Numbered from the stretch's first letter, positions 45,847 through 54,985 are shown. The stretch: 64,000 nt of DNA from Bog-756 sp963727075 (GCA_963727075.1 CAVSET010000006.1:868001-932000); one strand, 5' to 3'. Notes: generated by a model not told the origin, from the letters alone. Made by a program: numbers and translations.

Positions 45847-46881
45847 ATGGTCGCCGATCCCAATCCATCGGTTCACCATGATGCTCGCAGGCATCATGTC
45901 GCGATCGCTGGGACGGGGCGTGCAGGTACCAGCTTTCTCGTGCGCTTTCTGGGTGAATGTGGTCTGGATGTGGGATCGCCATACGGTCATTTCGACGATC
46001 GCGCCAGGGCTGGCCTCGAGCACAGTCTCCTCGACGACCGATCTCCCTATGTCGTCAAAGACCCCTGGTTGTTCGCCTACTGCGACCACATTGACGTGGA
46101 CGTCATCGAGATCGATGCACTTCTCGTTCCCGTCCGAGAGTTGATGGCTGCCGCCACGAGTCGAATACTTCAAGAACGTGTCGCCATGGCAGAAGGGCCG
46201 TGGGCCGACTGGCCTCCTAGCGACGTGAACGGCAGCATTACCGCGGGCGCGATCTACTCGCTCAATCCTGTTGATGAAGCTCGAATCCTGGCCGTCGGCT
46301 TCCATCGGTTGATTCACTGGGCGACGGCCAAGCAGATACCTCTGTTTCTGCTCGAGTTCCCTCGTACCGTCAACGATGGCGAGTACTTGATCGACACGCT
46401 CTGGCCCTGGTTGAGTCACCATTGTGATCGAGAGCAGGCCCGGACCGCCTTTGCGGCAGTGGCGGATCCACAGCTTGTTCGGATAGGCGGTTTCGCCAGC
46501 GCAGATTCAAATCAATCTGACTCCGTTGAAGCCGAGGCCCTCGACCGCGATGCAATGGCAATCCTGTTGGAAGAGCGCGACTCGCTCCTCGCGACAACTG
46601 AGGACCAACTAGCTGAGGCCCGAGAGCTCTATGCCGGCACCGAGTACCAATTGGCTATGGCCCGGAAGGCCCTCGCGGAGACCGAACGCAGACTGGGAAT
46701 CACCGAGGCCCAGCTGGCGGAGTCCGAAGGTCTGGACAAGCAGCGCGCCTACGCCATGGGCGAAATGCAAGTTCGCCTGGACGCCATGGCCGCAGAGATC
46801 GATGCAATGCGACACACTCTGAGCTGGCGCGTGACTCAGCCGTTGCGCCGGATTCGAGCATTGAACAGAAGGCACCCCTAG
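45847..46881 (+). CDS. P-loop sulfotransferase-like protein with C-terminal coiled coil
   Basis: 344 aa. HVAIAGTGRAGTSFLVRFLGECGLDVG is the PAPS-type P-loop, and SPYVVKDPWLFAYC is the usual second motif of sulfotransferase-like P-loop proteins. The C-terminal 100 residues form heptads (ERDSLLATTEDQLAEARELY, YQLAMARKALAETERRL, ITEAQLAESE) and end SWRVTQPLRRIRALNRR. That tail is often found on surface-polysaccharide glycosyltransferases and sulfotransferases. ATG 45847 was chosen; GTG 45817 is possible. Lower GC than its neighbours suggests transfer. Target molecule unknown. Confidence 0.7.
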   Translation: MVADPNPSVHHDARRHHVAIAGTGRAGTSFLVRFLGECGLDVGSPYGHFDDRARAGLEHSLLDDRSPYVVKDPWLFAYCDHIDVDVIEIDALLVPVRELMAAATSRILQERVAMAEGPWADWPPSDVNGSITAGAIYSLNPVDEARILAVGFHRLIHWATAKQIPLFLLEFPRTVNDGEYLIDTLWPWLSHHCDREQARTAFAAVADPQLVRIGGFASADSNQSDSVEAEALDRDAMAILLEERDSLLATTEDQLAEARELYAGTEYQLAMARKALAETERRLGITEAQLAESEGLDKQRAYAMGEMQVRLDAMAAEIDAMRHTLSWRVTQPLRRIRALNRRHP

Positions 46882-47154
46882 GATCGGCAATAAGGAGCCG
46901 ATTTGGGTGGGGCCGGTAGCCCTGAGCAACTGCCTGATCCGTTCGCAACACCAAAGAGTGCGCACCAGTGGCCCCTACTCTGGGTAGGTATTGCCACTAG
47001 GCCTCGATCGCCTCGATCACCGCCGCCAACTGCAGGGCTGCGGGCTAGGCCATTGACGGATAGCTCGGTTGCGTGCTCGGTGCAGGCGTCGACCGTCCAC
47101 CGCACTCCTGTGGGAATCGGTGAACTCGCCTGTACGGACCGCGGGACTGGGGCA

Positions 47155-47382
47155 GTGCTGGACGTGGCCGGTGGGTGTCGCACGGACACGGGTGAGGTCG
47201 GCGGGCCGGCGTTGTCGCTGGGGCTCATCGACCATGTGGCGATCGACATCGTGCCGGTCGGCTTCGGCCGAGGGAAGCCGTACTTCGGGACGCTCGCTGA
47301 TGGCCTTCTGATGTTGGAGGATCCCGATGTGGTCGTCCAAGGCGACGGGGTGCTCCAGTTGCGGTATCCGGTGCATCGGTGA
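47155..47382 (+). pseudogene. C-terminal remnant of a RibD-type reductase
   Basis: The frame ending at 47382 reads VLDVAGGCRTDTGEVGGPAL, SLGLIDHVAIDIVPVGFGRG, KPYFGTL and VVVQGDGVLQLRYPVHR. This matches the end of dihydrofolate-reductase-like (RibD C-terminal) proteins, but the N-terminal two thirds are missing. It lies 40 bp before an intact paralogue, so a partial duplication or recombination is likely. The 270 bp before it hold nothing recognised. Confidence 0.6.
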
Positions 47383-47422
47383 GACTAGACGTCACCTCTG
47401 GGGCGAGAAGGGAACTGCGATC

Positions 47423-48037
47423 ATGAAACTGACGACCACGACGCAAGTCTCCGTCGATGGAGTGATGCAGGCACCCGGTGGGTCGGACGAGGACCGCAGC
47501 GGCGGATTTGAGCGCGGCGGATGGGCCATGGGGCACTTCGACAACGAGGCCATGACGTTCGTCTGCCGGGTCTACCAGCGCGCCGACGCCTTCCTGTTCG
47601 GCCGGCGGACCTTCGAGATCTTTGCCGGCTACTGGGGAGTAATGGAAGCGGGCAACCACCCCGTCGCAGATGCCTTGAACGCGCGGCCCAAATACGTGGC
47701 ATCGACCACGCTCACCGACCCGCAATGGGCGGACACGACCGTTCTCTCCGGTGACGTCGCGGCGGCCATCGGCGAGCTGAAAGCCAAGCCGGGAGGCGAG
47801 CTGCAGGTGCACGGCAGCGGCGCCCTGACCCGGTGGCTGCTCGAGAACGACCTCGTCGACGAGATGAACCTGTTCATCGTCCCGGTGGTCGTCGGCCAGG
47901 GCACGCGGCTATTCCCCGACCACGGCCAGGACATCGCGCTTGACCTGGTCGACTCGCGAACCTTCCCAGAGGGCACAACGCTCCAGGTCTACCGGCCCAC
48001 CGGGCGCCCGCGGTATGCAACCGCCACGACCAACTGA
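47423..48037 (+). CDS. RibD C-terminal/dihydrofolate reductase-like protein
   Basis: 204 aa. KLTTTTQVSVDGVMQAPGGSDED is the family N-terminus. DAFLFGRRTFEIFAGYW, KYVASTTLTDPQW, LQVHGSGALTRWLLENDLVDEMNLFIVPVVVGQGTRLFPD and TLQVYRPTGRP follow. These are NADPH-binding proteins of uncertain substrate (YyaP/YwjB group). ATG 47423 follows GAGAAGGGA. No operon partner. Confidence 0.88.
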   Translation: MKLTTTTQVSVDGVMQAPGGSDEDRSGGFERGGWAMGHFDNEAMTFVCRVYQRADAFLFGRRTFEIFAGYWGVMEAGNHPVADALNARPKYVASTTLTDPQWADTTVLSGDVAAAIGELKAKPGGELQVHGSGALTRWLLENDLVDEMNLFIVPVVVGQGTRLFPDHGQDIALDLVDSRTFPEGTTLQVYRPTGRPRYATATTN

Positions 48038-48209
48038 AGCACGTACATAGGTGCGGCAGTGCAGTTAGAGTCGGCTTGCTCCCGGAAGGAGTCAAACCGT
48101 GCGCGACGTGGCGACGAATTCCCGACAGCGCGGCCCGACTCATCGGACGGGTTACGACGATCCAGCGCACCATTGGCCGACCACCGTTTCGTAGGCCAAG
48201 GTTTGGGCA

Positions 48210-48925
48210 GCCCCATGCTCGATCAGCCGATCCGTCGGCGCACGCCGACGCTTCGCCACGGCCAGAGCGGATCTCGAGCAGATCCGGGCCGTGGGACACG
48301 CGCACGACGCCAGCATCAACGACGTGATGCTGGTCGCGATCGGAGGCGGCCTCAACAGGTTGCTTGCCCATCGGGGCGAGCACGTCGATCCCCTGGTCGT
48401 CTCTGTGCCCGTCTCCGGCCGGCCTCACGCGTCGGCTCGAGCATGGGGTAACCACGTCGGGGTCATGCCGATCGCCGTGCCGACCGACGGTGGCCGATCA
48501 CGCGCCTCGAAGCGATCGCTGCCACGACCCGCGCGGACAAGACGCGAGCTGGTGGGGCGTCGGCTGCGATCCTGTCCCGACGTTCCGTGCCGTCGCAGCG
48601 CTGCACATGCTGCGCTGGATGGTCAACCACCAGCACCTCGTCCACACCTTCGCCACGAATCTCAAGGACCTGACAGCCTGGTTTCGTCATGGGTGCGACA
48701 GTCACCGACATCGTGCCGCTCAACGTGCTGGCCGGCAATGTCACCGTCGCATTCGCCGTCATGTCGTATGCCGGATCGGTGACCATCACAGTCACCGTTG
48801 ATCCCGACGCTGTGCCGTCCCCGGATCTCGATGTGCTGGTCGAGGCACCCCAGATTGAACTGCACGAGCTAGAGGATCTCGGCAGCACGAACTGGTCGCT
48901 CGCTGGCCACGACTCCCACCGCTGA
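48210..48925 (+). pseudogene. Decayed wax-ester synthase/diacylglycerol acyltransferase
   Basis: Pieces in three frames belong to a WS/DGAT (Tgs) protein: RADLEQIRAVGHAHDASINDVMLVAIGGGLNRLL, VDPLVVSVPVSGRPHAS, WGNHVGVMPIAVPT, ALHMLRWMVNHQ and GATVTDIVPLNVLAGNVTVAFAVMSYAGSVTITVTVDPDAVPSPD. The N-terminal acyltransferase half with HHxxxDG is absent and frame changes occur near 48500 and 48690. It is a relic of a neutral-lipid storage gene. Confidence 0.7.
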
Positions 48926-49621
48926 CCGCGCTGCGAGAGGGTCCATCTGTAGCCTTGCTACGTCCTCTGGCGTCGTCCTCTCGCCGCGCTTTCGGACACC
49001 GTGGAGCATCTGGCGAGCCATCACGAAGTCGGCGGGAACGAGGGCGAGCGCGTAGGCCGTCCTCACCCACCACGGACCAACCCGAATCCGGCTCCGGAAG
49101 ATGAAGCGCGTTTGACCGTCCCCGAGATCGCGGAGTACGAAGACCCAGGTCCAGTCGATCCAGGCACCGAAGAGTTCCTCCCAGCGCAGCGGTAGATGCC
49201 GGGTCGAGTGGAGGACGAGGGCGTGATCTTGCACGAGTCCGGCTACGACGAACTCGCAGTTGGACTCCGGCGGACCGTCCGGGATGCGATCACCCACGGC
49301 CAGTTGCTGGAGTTCCGGGAGTAGCCGCTCAGCGCTGGGTTCGTTGGCCGGGAACAGAAGCCGGTCCACCCACCTCGATGTGTACCAGGCGCCGCGGTGC
49401 CAGCCCATCTGCACCAACCAGGGCCAGACCCGTTGCGGCGGGGCCTCGATGGTGATGGCATGAGTCATCACCATCATCGGGTTGGGCGTGAACCCATCGC
49501 CCGGCAGGGACTCCCGCCGTTCGCTTGAGGTGGCGCCGTAGGTGCGGCCGAGCCACTGGAGACCCAAATAGGTCCCGGTGGCCGCGGCAGCGGCAACGAT
49601 TGCGTTACGTCGCCGGTTCAT
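48869..49621 (-). CDS. SRPBCC-fold protein with N-terminal membrane segment
   Basis: 250 aa. A short Arg-rich start and helix (IVAAAAATGTYLGLQWLG) precede a START/Bet v1-like domain: AITIEAPPQRVWPWLVQMGWHRGAWYTSRWVD, LAVGDRIPDGP, CEFVVAGLVQDHALVLHS, WVFVLRDLGDGQTRFIFRSRIRVG. Probably binds a hydrophobic ligand. It overlaps the preceding gene by 17 nt and is the last gene of a six-gene minus-strand set. A paralogue lies two genes upstream. Confidence 0.8.
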   Translation of the reverse strand: MNRRRNAIVAAAAATGTYLGLQWLGRTYGATSSERRESLPGDGFTPNPMMVMTHAITIEAPPQRVWPWLVQMGWHRGAWYTSRWVDRLLFPANEPSAERLLPELQQLAVGDRIPDGPPESNCEFVVAGLVQDHALVLHSTRHLPLRWEELFGAWIDWTWVFVLRDLGDGQTRFIFRSRIRVGPWWVRTAYALALVPADFVMARQMLHGVRKRGERTTPEDVARLQMDPLAARSAVGVVASERPVRAAEIL

Positions 49622-50087
49622 GGCGCACCACCTCGTAAGTTCCCAGGGCGAAAATGGTGATGCCGACGAGTCCCATGACGATTTGGAGCGGCGGCGACAC
49701 GACTACCCAGGTAGCTTCCAGGACGATCCACGGGACAAGGCCTATCCCGACGCAGAAGTGGCCGATGAGCGCTACGGGCATTCGCCGCAGTGCGGCCCCG
49801 GCGGCCAGCGCCGGACAGACCCCGACGAAGAAGACCAAGGCGAGACCTGGCCACCGCCAAGTGTGGAACCAGGTGCCTTCCAAGTAGTGCATCGGCATGG
49901 CGGCAAGGGGGTTGGTGGCCAGGTAGAGGTCGCCACCGAGCCCACACGCGGCGAGGAACGCCTGGTGGGCGACCAATGCCTTCGCCGCTGGCCGCAGTGG
50001 TCGCTTGTCCCCCGCCGCTTCGTCGGCGACGTCGGGCTGTCCAGGTGCGCCAGCTGACGGGCGCTGGCGGCTGATCGTGGTCCTCAT
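49605..50087 (-). CDS. Small four-helix membrane protein
   Basis: 160 aa. ATG 50087 has GGAGGTTGTGACC upstream. After a 45-residue polar start there are hydrophobic stretches at LVAHQAFLAACGLGGDLYLA, WPGLALVFFVGVCPALAAGAAL, VALIGHFCVGIGLVPWIVLEATW and IVMGLVGITIFALGTYEVV. I do not recognise a named family. It sits between two SRPBCC genes, overlapping the downstream one. Confidence 0.7.
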   Translation of the reverse strand: MRTTISRQRPSAGAPGQPDVADEAAGDKRPLRPAAKALVAHQAFLAACGLGGDLYLATNPLAAMPMHYLEGTWFHTWRWPGLALVFFVGVCPALAAGAALRRMPVALIGHFCVGIGLVPWIVLEATWVVVSPPLQIVMGLVGITIFALGTYEVVRHEPAT

Positions 50088-50207
50088 GGTCACAACCTCC
50101 AGCCCCATCGCGCCGGGCAGGAGGCGTAGGGCCGTTTGACCACGTCCTTCACCCTGGTGACTCCATGGGCCGCCTGTCTTCTGGATAGGGGCATGACCGA
50201 CGAGCAC

Positions 50208-50867
50208 TCAGCCAACGGCGACACACTCCGCCCGCTCCTTGATGCCGAGGAGCATCCGCCGCATCATGGGGAAGTCACCGAACTCGTTGAGGAGCAGCGA
50301 GAGGGTAGCCGCCGCAGGCTTCCTCCAGTCGTAGTGGATCCGGATCCTGCTAACGAGGCGAGTGGTGCCTTCTCCACCCTCGGTGAGTCGCCATGCCCAT
50401 GTGCTCGTCGGCTGCTTCCACAGCAACCACCGGTTCGGCTCGAAGCCGGCGACCTTGAAAGCGGTGACCTCCGTCGGGGTGGGAGCCATGGGCACCCACT
50501 GGCCGATCTCGAGCGTCTGGAACTCGGGCAGGATCTCTCGGGCACTCGGATGTCCAAGGTTGTCGAGGAGATCGTCCGCATAGAAGCCGGCGCGCGGGCA
50601 GCCGACCTGGATGAGCCACGGCCATACCGCCTTCGGCCTCGCGTCGATCGTGATGGCGCGGGTGCAAAGGGGCTGGGCCTGCGGTACGAGGTCATCGCCA
50701 GGCATCGTCGCGGTCACCTCCGCGTCGCTGGCTCCCCATCGACGATGCCGACGCCGGTGGAAAGGAGCGGTAGCGAAACGGGGAATGTCAGCGGCGACGG
50801 CGGCGACTTCGTGGATGAGCTCGGTGCTGGTCGGACGCGGCCTTCGCTGCCGCGTTGTCATCGTCAT
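50208..50867 (-). CDS. SRPBCC-fold protein
   Basis: 219 aa. The sequence parallels the 48.9-49.6 kb protein: CTRAITIDARPKAVWPWLIQVGCPRAGFYADDLLDN, LEIGQWVPMAPTPTEVTAFKVAGFEPNRWLLWKQP, TRLVSRIRIHYDW. Here the N-terminus is Arg-rich without a clear membrane helix. It ends MRRMLLGIKERAE. It lies 22 bp downstream of the alpha/beta hydrolase. Ligand unknown. Confidence 0.8.
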   Translation of the reverse strand: MTMTTRQRRPRPTSTELIHEVAAVAADIPRFATAPFHRRRHRRWGASDAEVTATMPGDDLVPQAQPLCTRAITIDARPKAVWPWLIQVGCPRAGFYADDLLDNLGHPSAREILPEFQTLEIGQWVPMAPTPTEVTAFKVAGFEPNRWLLWKQPTSTWAWRLTEGGEGTTRLVSRIRIHYDWRKPAAATLSLLLNEFGDFPMMRRMLLGIKERAECVAVG

Positions 50868-50889
50868 GGCGTACCTCCCTCTGGCTGCT

Positions 50890-52197
50890 CTACTGCAGGT
50901 TCCGGTCCAGGAACCCGATCACGTGCGCCTCCCACGCCGCCGGATGTGTCGCCAGACCGGCAGTATGGCCGGTGTCGGTCAGCTCCCACAGCTGGACGTT
51001 CGCGGGCGACGCGTTGCGCAGGAGCCGATCCCCCTGCAGCTCCGGCTTCCCCGCGATGAGAAGCACCGGCCGTGGGGCTGCCGCCTGCAGCGACGATGCC
51101 AGGCTAGGTGGCGTCGGGGCAGACGTGAGCAGCCCTGTCAGAGCCGTCTGCACGCTCAGGGCAGCGCGATCGACGTATCCCGTGAAGCTGTGAGGGAGCC
51201 ACCCGTCGTCCATCGCGCCGCGCCACAGGGCGCCCTCGGTGACCACGGCGTGGATTCGCGGATCGGCGCCTGCAGCGCCGATCGCCTCTTCGCCACCCAT
51301 CGAGATGCCGACGACCCCGACCTTGCCGCCGACCACGTCGGGCCGAGCCTCGAGCCAAGTCACCGCGCTGGAAGTGTCACTGTTGCCCCACCAGCCGTTG
51401 TCCTGGGCGTTGCCGCTGCTCTGCCCGTGGCCCCGGGCGTCGACCATCAGGACCCCGTAGCGGTGGCGGGCCAGGACGGTTGCCTGGTCGAGGACCGAGG
51501 TGCGCGTGGACCCTGCGCCGTGCAGGAGCATGACGGCGGCGCCGTTGTGCGAGGGGATGTACCAAGCCGCAAGGTGCACGCCGTCGGCCGTGGTCAGTGT
51601 CACGTTCTGGTAAGCGAATCCGCGATCAGCTGGGGTCGCCGAGCCTAAGGGGATGATGGGCAGGTTGGCGGAGTAGATCGCAACGGAGAACGGCTCCAAC
51701 ACGAACTGGAACAGGACGAAAGCCACCGGTATGGCGAGAAGACGCCACCACCTCGTTGTCATCCGGAACAGGAGCGCAGAGGCGGCCACAAGGAGGTACA
51801 GCCCGGCGACCAGGGCCACAAGCCCGGCAATGGCGATGACATCGACATCGGACTTCGCCGCGTGCATCAACCCGATTCCGACGCCGGCGGAAGTTCCGAC
51901 CAGGCCAATAGCCAGGCCGCCCATACCCCTGAGCGGCCTGCTGTCGCGGTGCTCGAGCCACAACGCTCCGACTGTCAGGGCGATGACCACCGCCATCCGC
52001 GTCAGGCGCCATACCGTCGATCCGTGCCAGCCGACGAGGATTATGAAGGAGAGGCCGAGCGCGGCAGTGGCAATATCCCAGTGCTGCACCGCCCGTGACG
52101 TCGACCGGGTGGAGGCCGACGCAGTCGGTCGCCCCTCGCTCTCTCGAGGCTGCGTGGCCCCGCTGTGGTCGGGAATCTCGACAAGTGTCTTGCTCAT
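50890..52197 (-). CDS. Membrane-anchored alpha/beta hydrolase
   Basis: 435 aa. Residues 40-165 hold about five membrane helices. The hydrolase domain (about 195-435) has VMLLHGAGSTRTSVLD (oxyanion loop), MVDARGHGQSSG and the nucleophile Ser299 in VGISMGGEEAIG. Late Asp and His residues lie near VLLIAGKPELQ and LTDTGHTAG. The ATG overlaps the preceding gene's stop by 4 nt. Substrate unknown. Confidence 0.87.
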   Translation of the reverse strand: MSKTLVEIPDHSGATQPRESEGRPTASASTRSTSRAVQHWDIATAALGLSFIILVGWHGSTVWRLTRMAVVIALTVGALWLEHRDSRPLRGMGGLAIGLVGTSAGVGIGLMHAAKSDVDVIAIAGLVALVAGLYLLVAASALLFRMTTRWWRLLAIPVAFVLFQFVLEPFSVAIYSANLPIIPLGSATPADRGFAYQNVTLTTADGVHLAAWYIPSHNGAAVMLLHGAGSTRTSVLDQATVLARHRYGVLMVDARGHGQSSGNAQDNGWWGNSDTSSAVTWLEARPDVVGGKVGVVGISMGGEEAIGAAGADPRIHAVVTEGALWRGAMDDGWLPHSFTGYVDRAALSVQTALTGLLTSAPTPPSLASSLQAAAPRPVLLIAGKPELQGDRLLRNASPANVQLWELTDTGHTAGLATHPAAWEAHVIGFLDRNLQ

Positions 52198-53276
52198 GAC
52201 GCCACCTCCGCAGCCACGTCGCTCTTCAACTCGAAGGTCGTGCCCACCGAGTTCTGGATGAACGCCTCCGGCACGCGGGCGGCCAGGGCATGGATCGCCT
52301 TCCAGCCGGTGCAGTGGGTGGGCACGAGAACCTCCGGGGCGAGATCAGCCAGTGCCGCGCACGTGTCGTCGATGATGGGCTCGAAGAGGGGCCCGTTCAG
52401 GTGAAACCCCCCCATCACCAGGTAGAGAGGATCGACCCCCGTGAGCCGGCGGGCGTAGCGGCAGATGTTCACGATTCCGGCGTGCCCGCATCCCGTCAGG
52501 ACCACCAGGCCCTTCCCGGCGACGTTCACGATCAGCGCCTGGTCGTCGAGAATGAGCGGGTCAGGCTCCCAGGCCCCGTTGCGGTAGGCCTGGTGGATCG
52601 GGAAGCCCTGCTCGAACGCCGTCGTTCGGTCGACCTCCCCGGTGACGAGCACCGAGCTCTCGAAGAGGAACGAAGGCTGGCGGTTCTCGATGATATCGAA
52701 GCCGCTGTCCTCCAGCGCCCGGCGACTCGTGGAGGGAAACTCGAGGGGCTCGCGGCCCGGGATGGCGATCCGCCGGCGGCTCCAGAACTCCGGATGGATG
52801 ACCACCGGCAGGTTGGCGGGCCCCAGGACGTCGAGCAGCCCGGAGAGCCCCGTCGTGTGGTCGAAGTGGCCGTGGCTGCAGACGACGGCCTCGAGCTCGC
52901 GCAGTGAGAGGTCAAGGCGAGCGAGGTTCTCCCGGCACCCCGTGGGGGTCAGCCCGGCGTCGAAGAGCAGCCGGTGGGTCCGATCGCCCTTCGTGACCTC
53001 GACATGGGCTGAGAAGCCCGGCTCGGCGGTGGGCGAATCGATCGACTTGCCGCCCTCGAGCGCGGCCGCCTCGATCAACGGGGGCTCTCCGGGCCGGCTG
53101 AGTAGACGGCGCGCCGGTCCCTCGTCGAGCAGCCAGAAGTCCACGATGTTGTCGCAGATGGTCGTGATCGACACGGAGTCGACGGGTTCGAGCGATACGA
53201 CCTCCCCGGTCCAGCCGCCCTCTTCGACGGGGCGCACGACGGGAGCCGGGTGCTCGCCTGGCCCATTGGTGCACAT
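52194..53276 (-). CDS. Metallo-beta-lactamase-fold protein, DHPS-like
   Basis: 360 aa. Metal motif H135-x-H137-x-D139-H140 in VVCSHGHFDHTTG, then LTGCGHAGIVNICRYA and GGFHLNGP with later His, and PTHCTGW. TGCGH(A/S)GIVN and the overall order fit the family of MJ0301/'7,8-dihydropterin-6-methyl-...phosphate synthase-like' enzymes. It is longer than a simple lactonase because of an inserted segment at about 150-230. Nine nt after the nitroreductase stop, and overlaps the hydrolase by 4 nt. Confidence 0.85.
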   Translation of the reverse strand: MCTNGPGEHPAPVVRPVEEGGWTGEVVSLEPVDSVSITTICDNIVDFWLLDEGPARRLLSRPGEPPLIEAAALEGGKSIDSPTAEPGFSAHVEVTKGDRTHRLLFDAGLTPTGCRENLARLDLSLRELEAVVCSHGHFDHTTGLSGLLDVLGPANLPVVIHPEFWSRRRIAIPGREPLEFPSTSRRALEDSGFDIIENRQPSFLFESSVLVTGEVDRTTAFEQGFPIHQAYRNGAWEPDPLILDDQALIVNVAGKGLVVLTGCGHAGIVNICRYARRLTGVDPLYLVMGGFHLNGPLFEPIIDDTCAALADLAPEVLVPTHCTGWKAIHALAARVPEAFIQNSVGTTFELKSDVAAEVAS

Positions 53277-53285
53277 GGTCGGCTC

Positions 53286-53819
53286 CTAGGCCGCTTTCTG
53301 GGCTTCGGTCGGCCAGAAGGCGATGAACGGCCGCGTGTGGACGAAGTCCCGGGCATTCGCCTCGGAGCGGAGGTCACCCCAGCCGAGGACCCAGGATGCG
53401 AAGCGGAACCGCCAGGGGTGCCGGCGGAGGCACTCGGCCACAACGACGAGGCTCTCGTCCTCAGAGAGAAACCGCTGGTCGGGGATGAAGGCGTCCCTGC
53501 CGACCTCGATCCGGCTGGCCGGGTGCGCCGTGAGGTTCCTCATCCAGTCGGTCTCGGGGCCCCAGGCCGAGCAGATGACGGCCTCATGGGTGTCCTGGCG
53601 GTAGCGCAGGACCATCGCAACGGTGTCATGGGGGTGACCGGTCCTTCGGCCAATATGGGTCAGGAGCAGGAATGTACGCCCGAGGAGCCAGCCCTTCCCG
53701 TGGTGGTAGGCGCGGAGAGGCATCCGGAAGAGCACCAGGGCGAGGCGGCCAGGGTGCTGTCGAAGCCCGAACACGGGCCTCGTGCGCCCGTGTACCGGTT
53801 GGGTGACGGGATCTGTCAC
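53286..53819 (-). CDS. F420-type nitroreductase/quinone reductase (Ddn family)
   Basis: 177 aa. Split-barrel FMN/F420-binding protein: GWLLGRTFLLLTHIGRRTGHPHDTVAMVLRY, AVICSAWGPETDWMRNLTAHPASRIEVGRDAF. THxGRKxG and the SxxGxxxxxxWxxNL motif match deazaflavin-dependent nitroreductases. GTG 53819 (TDPVTQPVHG) has GGAGGTGGAGG upstream; an ATG at 53912 would add 31 dissimilar residues. First gene of the six-gene set. A second family member starts at 63914. Confidence 0.82.
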   Translation of the reverse strand: MTDPVTQPVHGRTRPVFGLRQHPGRLALVLFRMPLRAYHHGKGWLLGRTFLLLTHIGRRTGHPHDTVAMVLRYRQDTHEAVICSAWGPETDWMRNLTAHPASRIEVGRDAFIPDQRFLSEDESLVVVAECLRRHPWRFRFASWVLGWGDLRSEANARDFVHTRPFIAFWPTEAQKAA

Positions 53820-54089
53820 GGGCCTCCACCTCCCAGCGCAATTGACTTCCCGCGACCAGCATGAGTCGATGCTCGAGGGACCGCCAGAGTCGAACGTCCC
53901 TAAAACCGCCATACCGAATCAGTAGGGCGGTTCGCGTATACAGACAGAAACCCGACCGCCCCGGACGTCCCGCCTGCGTGTAAGGAGCTGCAAGACGCCC
54001 TGGCGACGGAAACCGCACGATATTCGCGACAGTCTGTTCCGACTGGCTCCAGGAAGAATCGCCTGGTTGACGCCGGACCTAAACAGACG

Positions 54090-54121
54090 CAGGAGGGTTT
54101 GAATGCAGGAGGGTTTGAATA
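54090..54121 (+). repeat. Tandem duplication, 2 x 16 bp
   Basis: The unit GCAGGAGGGTTTGAAT occurs twice without a gap. It lies in non-coding sequence. Confidence 0.8.
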
Positions 54122-54205
54122 GGGAAACGAACACACCTGAGCGACGGGACACGAAAAGTGGTCTCTGACCAGAGGAAACGTTGTGACTCGACAACGAGTG
54201 GGCGC

Positions 54206-54245
54206 TAGAGGACTCGGAACCTCCGACCCTCAGCCGTGTGAATGC
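54206..54245 (-). repeat. tRNA 3'-end-like direct repeat, left copy (possible att site)
   Basis: Forty bp matching 61820-61858 with two substitutions and one extra base. On the minus strand it reads as a T-arm (GGAGG, loop, CCTCT) preceded by a CACACGGCTGAG segment, as in the 3' half of a tRNA. This copy has an 8-nt loop, so it cannot be a functional tRNA. The orientation is the same as the right copy. Confidence 0.55.
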
Positions 54246-54481
54246 GGCCCCTGCCTACGCACTGGACGACGCCGAACGGCGCATAACGCTCTGAACTGGG
54301 ACGACGGCTGCACCGGACGACCCCCCACTGTGGCCCACGGCGAAGGTTGTGGAGCATTTTGTGGAGCATTTCCGGTGGGATATAGAACCGCACACCGCTT
54401 TCGAGGGCTCCTCCGCCCCTCACGACTCGATCTCCGACATCCTCCTTCGAGACCGGGATCATCGGCCGGGCCCAGCTCCCG

Positions 54482-54985
54482 TCATGACGGTCCGCCGAGG
54501 GCAGCCAAGGCCTCGTCGATTCGGAGGTACATGCGCCCTCCCACGTCTCCCTCGACCAGTCTGAATCCGAACTTCGCATAGAAGGCACGGGCTGTTCCAT
54601 CGATCGGATCGACAGCGATGAACCGTGCGGCCACGTGCGTTCCGGCATCTGCTGCCCGCTCGATCGCCTCGATCAGCAGATCGCGACCCAGCCCCTGTCC
54701 CTGTCGCTCATCGGCGATGGCGAAGCGGGCCAGCAGGACCATCCCGATGTCGAACCTGGGCAGCCCTCGCCCATACCGGGTGGGCAGCGCCTCCTTGCGC
54801 ACTCCCCCCATCGTGAGGGCGTAGTACCCGACCACGCTATCGGCATCGTCCAACAACAGGAACGTCCGCGACAGGTCGCGTCGTTGATTGTCGAGCGCGT
54901 GGACTCTCAGCCAATCGTCGAGGTCCTTCACACCACAGCTGAAGTTGCCGAACTCGTGGTGATCCTTGAGGCGTTCGACACGCAC
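54482..54985 (-). CDS. tacT: GNAT acetyltransferase toxin, TacT-like
   Basis: 167 aa. Family pattern: HEFGNFSCGVKDLDDWLRVHAL at the start, VVGYYALTMGGV, LARFAIADERQGQGLGRDLL (acetyl-CoA loop Q-x-x-G-x-G) and ARAFYAKFGFRLV with the Tyr. TacT toxins acetylate aminoacyl-tRNA. The GTG start directly follows the antitoxin stop, with no gap. Antitoxin-first order and size are standard for TacAT. Confidence 0.87.
   Translation of the reverse strand: MRVERLKDHHEFGNFSCGVKDLDDWLRVHALDNQRRDLSRTFLLLDDADSVVGYYALTMGGVRKEALPTRYGRGLPRFDIGMVLLARFAIADERQGQGLGRDLLIEAIERAADAGTHVAARFIAVDPIDGTARAFYAKFGFRLVEGDVGGRMYLRIDEALAALGGPS

Larger units (their letters stand above)
53820..54481. other. Gene-free stretch with short repeats
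   Basis: About 660 bp lacking convincing genes. It holds a 16-bp tandem duplication (54090-54121), the left tRNA-like direct repeat (54206-54245) and a duplicated GTGGAGCATTT at about 54350-54372. The AT content is a little higher than around it. It is a likely junction between backbone and an inserted segment. Confidence 0.55.
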
